From an uncultured Bacilli bacterium (GTDB taxonomy: Bacteria > Bacillota_I > Bacilli_A > ML615J-28 > CAG-313), in assembly GCA_949879765.1 (NCBI GenBank), contig CATLBQ010000007.1:1-64000 (forward strand): a stretch of 64,000 nucleotides of DNA, read 5' to 3'. Below the pieces are notes generated by a model that saw only the letters and a list, made by a program, of their open reading frames with translations, was not told the origin of the DNA and did no database searches. Position numbers and translations under genes: made by a program. Within the stretch, counting starts at the first letter, position 1. Each line of letters begins with the position of its first letter. This document shows, in pieces, positions 62,094 through 64,000 of this stretch.

Positions 62094-63314
62094 TTATCTT
62101 ACTGGAAATTGCTTAGTCAGTTGAAGAACCTCTGCTTTGATTTGCTCCAAACGCTCTTCATCATCAACAGATTGTAAGGCTTGATCAATCCAATCGGCAA
62201 TTTGAATCATTTCTTGTTCCTTCATTCCTCTAGATGTCAAAGCAGGTGTACCTAAGCGGATGCCACTTGTTACAAATGGGGATTCTGTATCATGCGGAAT
62301 AGTATTTTTATTGCATGTAATATGGACCCGGTCTAATACTTCCTCTGCCTTTTTTCCTGTAATGTTGGCTCCTGCTTTGACATTGACCAACATCAAGTGG
62401 TTATCCGTTCCACCACTTACCAAAGGATATCCTTTTTGCATTAACGCATTAGCTAATACTTTGGCATTTTGAACCACTTGTTTTTGATAAGTTTCAAAAG
62501 ATGGGTCTAATGCTTCCTTGAAAGCGACAGCTTTTGCAGCAATAATATGCATAAGTGGACCACCTTGGATTCTTGGGAAAACAGCTTTGTCTATTTTTTT
62601 AGCCAGTTCAGCATCATTGGTTAAAATAATACCCCCTCTTGGTCCTCTTAAGGTTTTATGAGTTGTAGAAGTGGTAATATGGGCATAAGGAATAGGACTC
62701 ATGTGTAGTTTTGCTGCAACCAGTCCCGCAATATGAGCCATATCTACCATCAAATAGGCTCCTACTTCGTCCGCAATTTCTCGAAACTTTTGAAAATCAA
62801 TTTCTCTAGGATAAGCACTTGCTCCAGTTACAATCAATTGAGGGTGTACTTCTTTGGCTATCTTTCTCACCTCATCATAATCAATATACCCTGCTTCATT
62901 CAAATAGTAGGGAACAAAATGATAATCTAATCCGGAAAAACTCAGTGCATGCCCATGGGTTAAATGTCCCCCATCAGTAAGGGCTAATCCCATAACAGTA
63001 TCCCCTTTTTCAATCATAGCCGCATAAGCTGCCATATTCGCTTGACTACCTGAATGGGGTTGAACATTCACATACTTAGCATCAAATAGCTTTTTCAGTC
63101 TTTCTTTAGCCACATTTTCAATTTTATCAACATATTCACATCCACCATAATATCGCTTTTTGGGGTATCCTTCTGCGTATTTATTGGTTAGTATTGAACC
63201 AGTTACAAAACGAACCTCTTCAGATGCATAATTTTCAGAAGCAATCAATTCTAAATGATCGTTTTGTCGCTTTTCTTCTTCTTCAATATAATGCCTAATT
63301 TCTAGGTCTTTCAT
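62094..63314 (-). CDS. glyA: Serine hydroxymethyltransferase
   Basis: PLP enzyme interconverting serine and glycine with transfer of a one-carbon unit to tetrahydrofolate. It has 406 residues, the normal length. Landmarks: [49 protein letters not shown], the PLP-lysine in [15 protein letters not shown], and the C-terminal [14 protein letters not shown]. The start ATG at 63314 (AGAGGG upstream) is confirmed by [17 protein letters not shown]; the open frame from 63461 overlaps the small membrane gene. It is the last gene of an operon with two small genes and ends at the terminator 62048-62069. Confidence 0.96.
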   Translation of the reverse strand: MKDLEIRHYIEEEEKRQNDHLELIASENYASEEVRFVTGSILTNKYAEGYPKKRYYGGCEYVDKIENVAKERLKKLFDAKYVNVQPHSGSQANMAAYAAMIEKGDTVMGLALTDGGHLTHGHALSFSGLDYHFVPYYLNEAGYIDYDEVRKIAKEVHPQLIVTGASAYPREIDFQKFREIADEVGAYLMVDMAHIAGLVAAKLHMSPIPYAHITTSTTHKTLRGPRGGIILTNDAELAKKIDKAVFPRIQGGPLMHIIAAKAVAFKEALDPSFETYQKQVVQNAKVLANALMQKGYPLVSGGTDNHLMLVNVKAGANITGKKAEEVLDRVHITCNKNTIPHDTESPFVTSGIRLGTPALTSRGMKEQEMIQIADWIDQALQSVDDEERLEQIKAEVLQLTKQFPVR

Positions 63315-63528
63315 ATGGTATTCCCTCTTTCTGTTTTCGTTGTTCGAATAAAACGGTAAAAAATCCAAATCCAAATAAACCAGTAGATAGATATCCCAAT
63401 AAAACAATCCAGTGCCTAAGGGATGGAACTTGCGCTTCTTGCACCAGACAAACAATGACATACAAACTCAAAAATAATATGACACCCATCACCACACTTA
63501 TATATCCAATGATTCGTTTATGCTTCAT
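63295..63528 (-). CDS. Small two-helix membrane protein
   Basis: The 77 residues contain two membrane helices (about 7-27, [21 protein letters not shown], and 42-62, [21 protein letters not shown]) and a charged C-terminus. No family is recognised. It overlaps the upstream gene by 11 bases and glyA by 20 bases, so all three are translationally coupled. The reason for placing a small membrane protein before glyA is not obvious. Confidence 0.65.
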   Translation of the reverse strand: MKHKRIIGYISVVMGVILFLSLYVIVCLVQEAQVPSLRHWIVLLGYLSTGLFGFGFFTVLFEQRKQKEGIPYERPRN

Positions 63529-64000
63529 CTGTATTCACCTGTTTGATATTCTCGCCAATGGCAAGAGCAGTTTTCACAATCTGTCCTGTTATTTCTAATG
63601 TAATATCACTTTGAATATGATTATTAAAAAACATAATACTTCCCCCATCTACGTCCATTTGGACGGTTTTCCCATCTAAATCATTGATAATCCACTTACC
63701 ATTTGTGGTTTTCGTTGTCGTTTCTGAAATGGTATTTTGAGTCATCTCGATGGTTGTTTTTTGAACTGTACTATGAAAACTTTTCATAGTTGATTCAAGT
63801 ATTTCTACCTTACCACTTTTTAAAGTTGCTTCCACCACACAAGCGCTCACAAATGCATTGTATGCATCTATCTTTTGTTGTACTTTTTCATCTTCAGAAG
63901 TTGCTGTAGTATTTTGACCCAATTGATGCATATATACCGTTGTATGTTCTGTAGAGAGTTGATATAACTTGGTTTTTAAACAATTGATTTGAACAATATC
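63518..64000 (-). CDS. Hypothetical protein, 5' end beyond window
   Basis: The frame is open from the stop at 63518 to the window edge (160 codons visible). The ATG at 63931 is probably internal, because 23 more in-frame codons without a stop lie upstream (ending EHTTVY). The visible part has a helical section (KIDAYNAFVSACVVEATLKS) and a C-terminal beta-rich section (NGKWIINDLDGKTVQMDVDG). No motif is recognised. First known gene of the glyA operon in this window, overlapping the next gene by 11 bases. Confidence 0.6.
   Translation of the reverse strand, partial: DIVQINCLKTKLYQLSTEHTTVYMHQLGQNTTATSEDEKVQQKIDAYNAFVSACVVEATLKSGKVEILESTMKSFHSTVQKTTIEMTQNTISETTTKTTNGKWIINDLDGKTVQMDVDGGSIMFFNNHIQSDITLEITGQIVKTALAIGENIKQVNTDEA

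Overview
The window looks like chromosome from a low-GC Firmicute. The base composition, the strong AGGAGG-type ribosome sites, the many TTGACA/TATAAT promoters and the intrinsic terminators all fit an uncultured gut member of the Erysipelotrichia or an Acholeplasma/RF39-like relative; that placement is inference. The standard genetic code is in use, because TGA ends real genes (for example 14436-14438). Nearly every gene is on the minus strand, so the text below reads from high to low coordinates when describing operons. No insertion sequence, prophage or CRISPR array was seen.

Region 1-9060 is an accessory, decaying polymorphic-toxin island. A very large RHS/YD-repeat protein runs off the left edge (1-5556) and is cut by one in-frame TAA at 2941. 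A nucleotidyltransferase-domain gene lies directly upstream of it, and several small broken frames lie further up. At 7111-8572 there is a frameshifted YwqJ-like deaminase toxin tail followed 5 bases later by an intact double immunity protein (SUKH-like plus barstar-like).

Region 9065-24000 holds housekeeping and surface genes: an RsuA-type pseudouridine synthase coupled to a large GHL10 surface protein, a TspO/MBR protein, two genes of unknown function, an OB-fold surface lipoprotein, an overlapping ABC-F / M29 aminopeptidase / M18 aminopeptidase operon, and ribosomal protein L31.

Region 24061-40140 is dominated by two neighbouring membrane-anchored proteins of 4247 and 1001 residues. Each starts with a CvpA-like four-helix membrane domain and continues as a very long, probably helical, extracytoplasmic repeat region. 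I could not match the repeat region to a known family; it is the best candidate here for an undescribed system. MurA lies directly upstream.

Region 40152-53600: MurA; AspA on the plus strand; a divergent DegV/TetR pair sharing a near-perfect operator; an ECF sigma factor / anti-sigma / subtilase module whose protease has Glu in place of the usual catalytic Asp; tRNA-Gly; YebC; a translationally coupled PHP phosphoesterase and OAS/CD-NTase-like protein; a DUF2383-like four-helix protein; a lipoprotein; and a GyrI-like effector-binding protein.

Region 53610-64000: a long minus-strand run begins at a perfect consensus promoter upstream of trkA and goes on through trkH and an N-acetylmuramoyl-L-alanine amidase. 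A second promoter then serves a beta-lactamase-fold hydrolase, a MazG-like pyrophosphohydrolase, an LD-carboxypeptidase and TypA/BipA. At the right edge, glyA is the last gene of an operon with two small genes, the first of which runs off the window.
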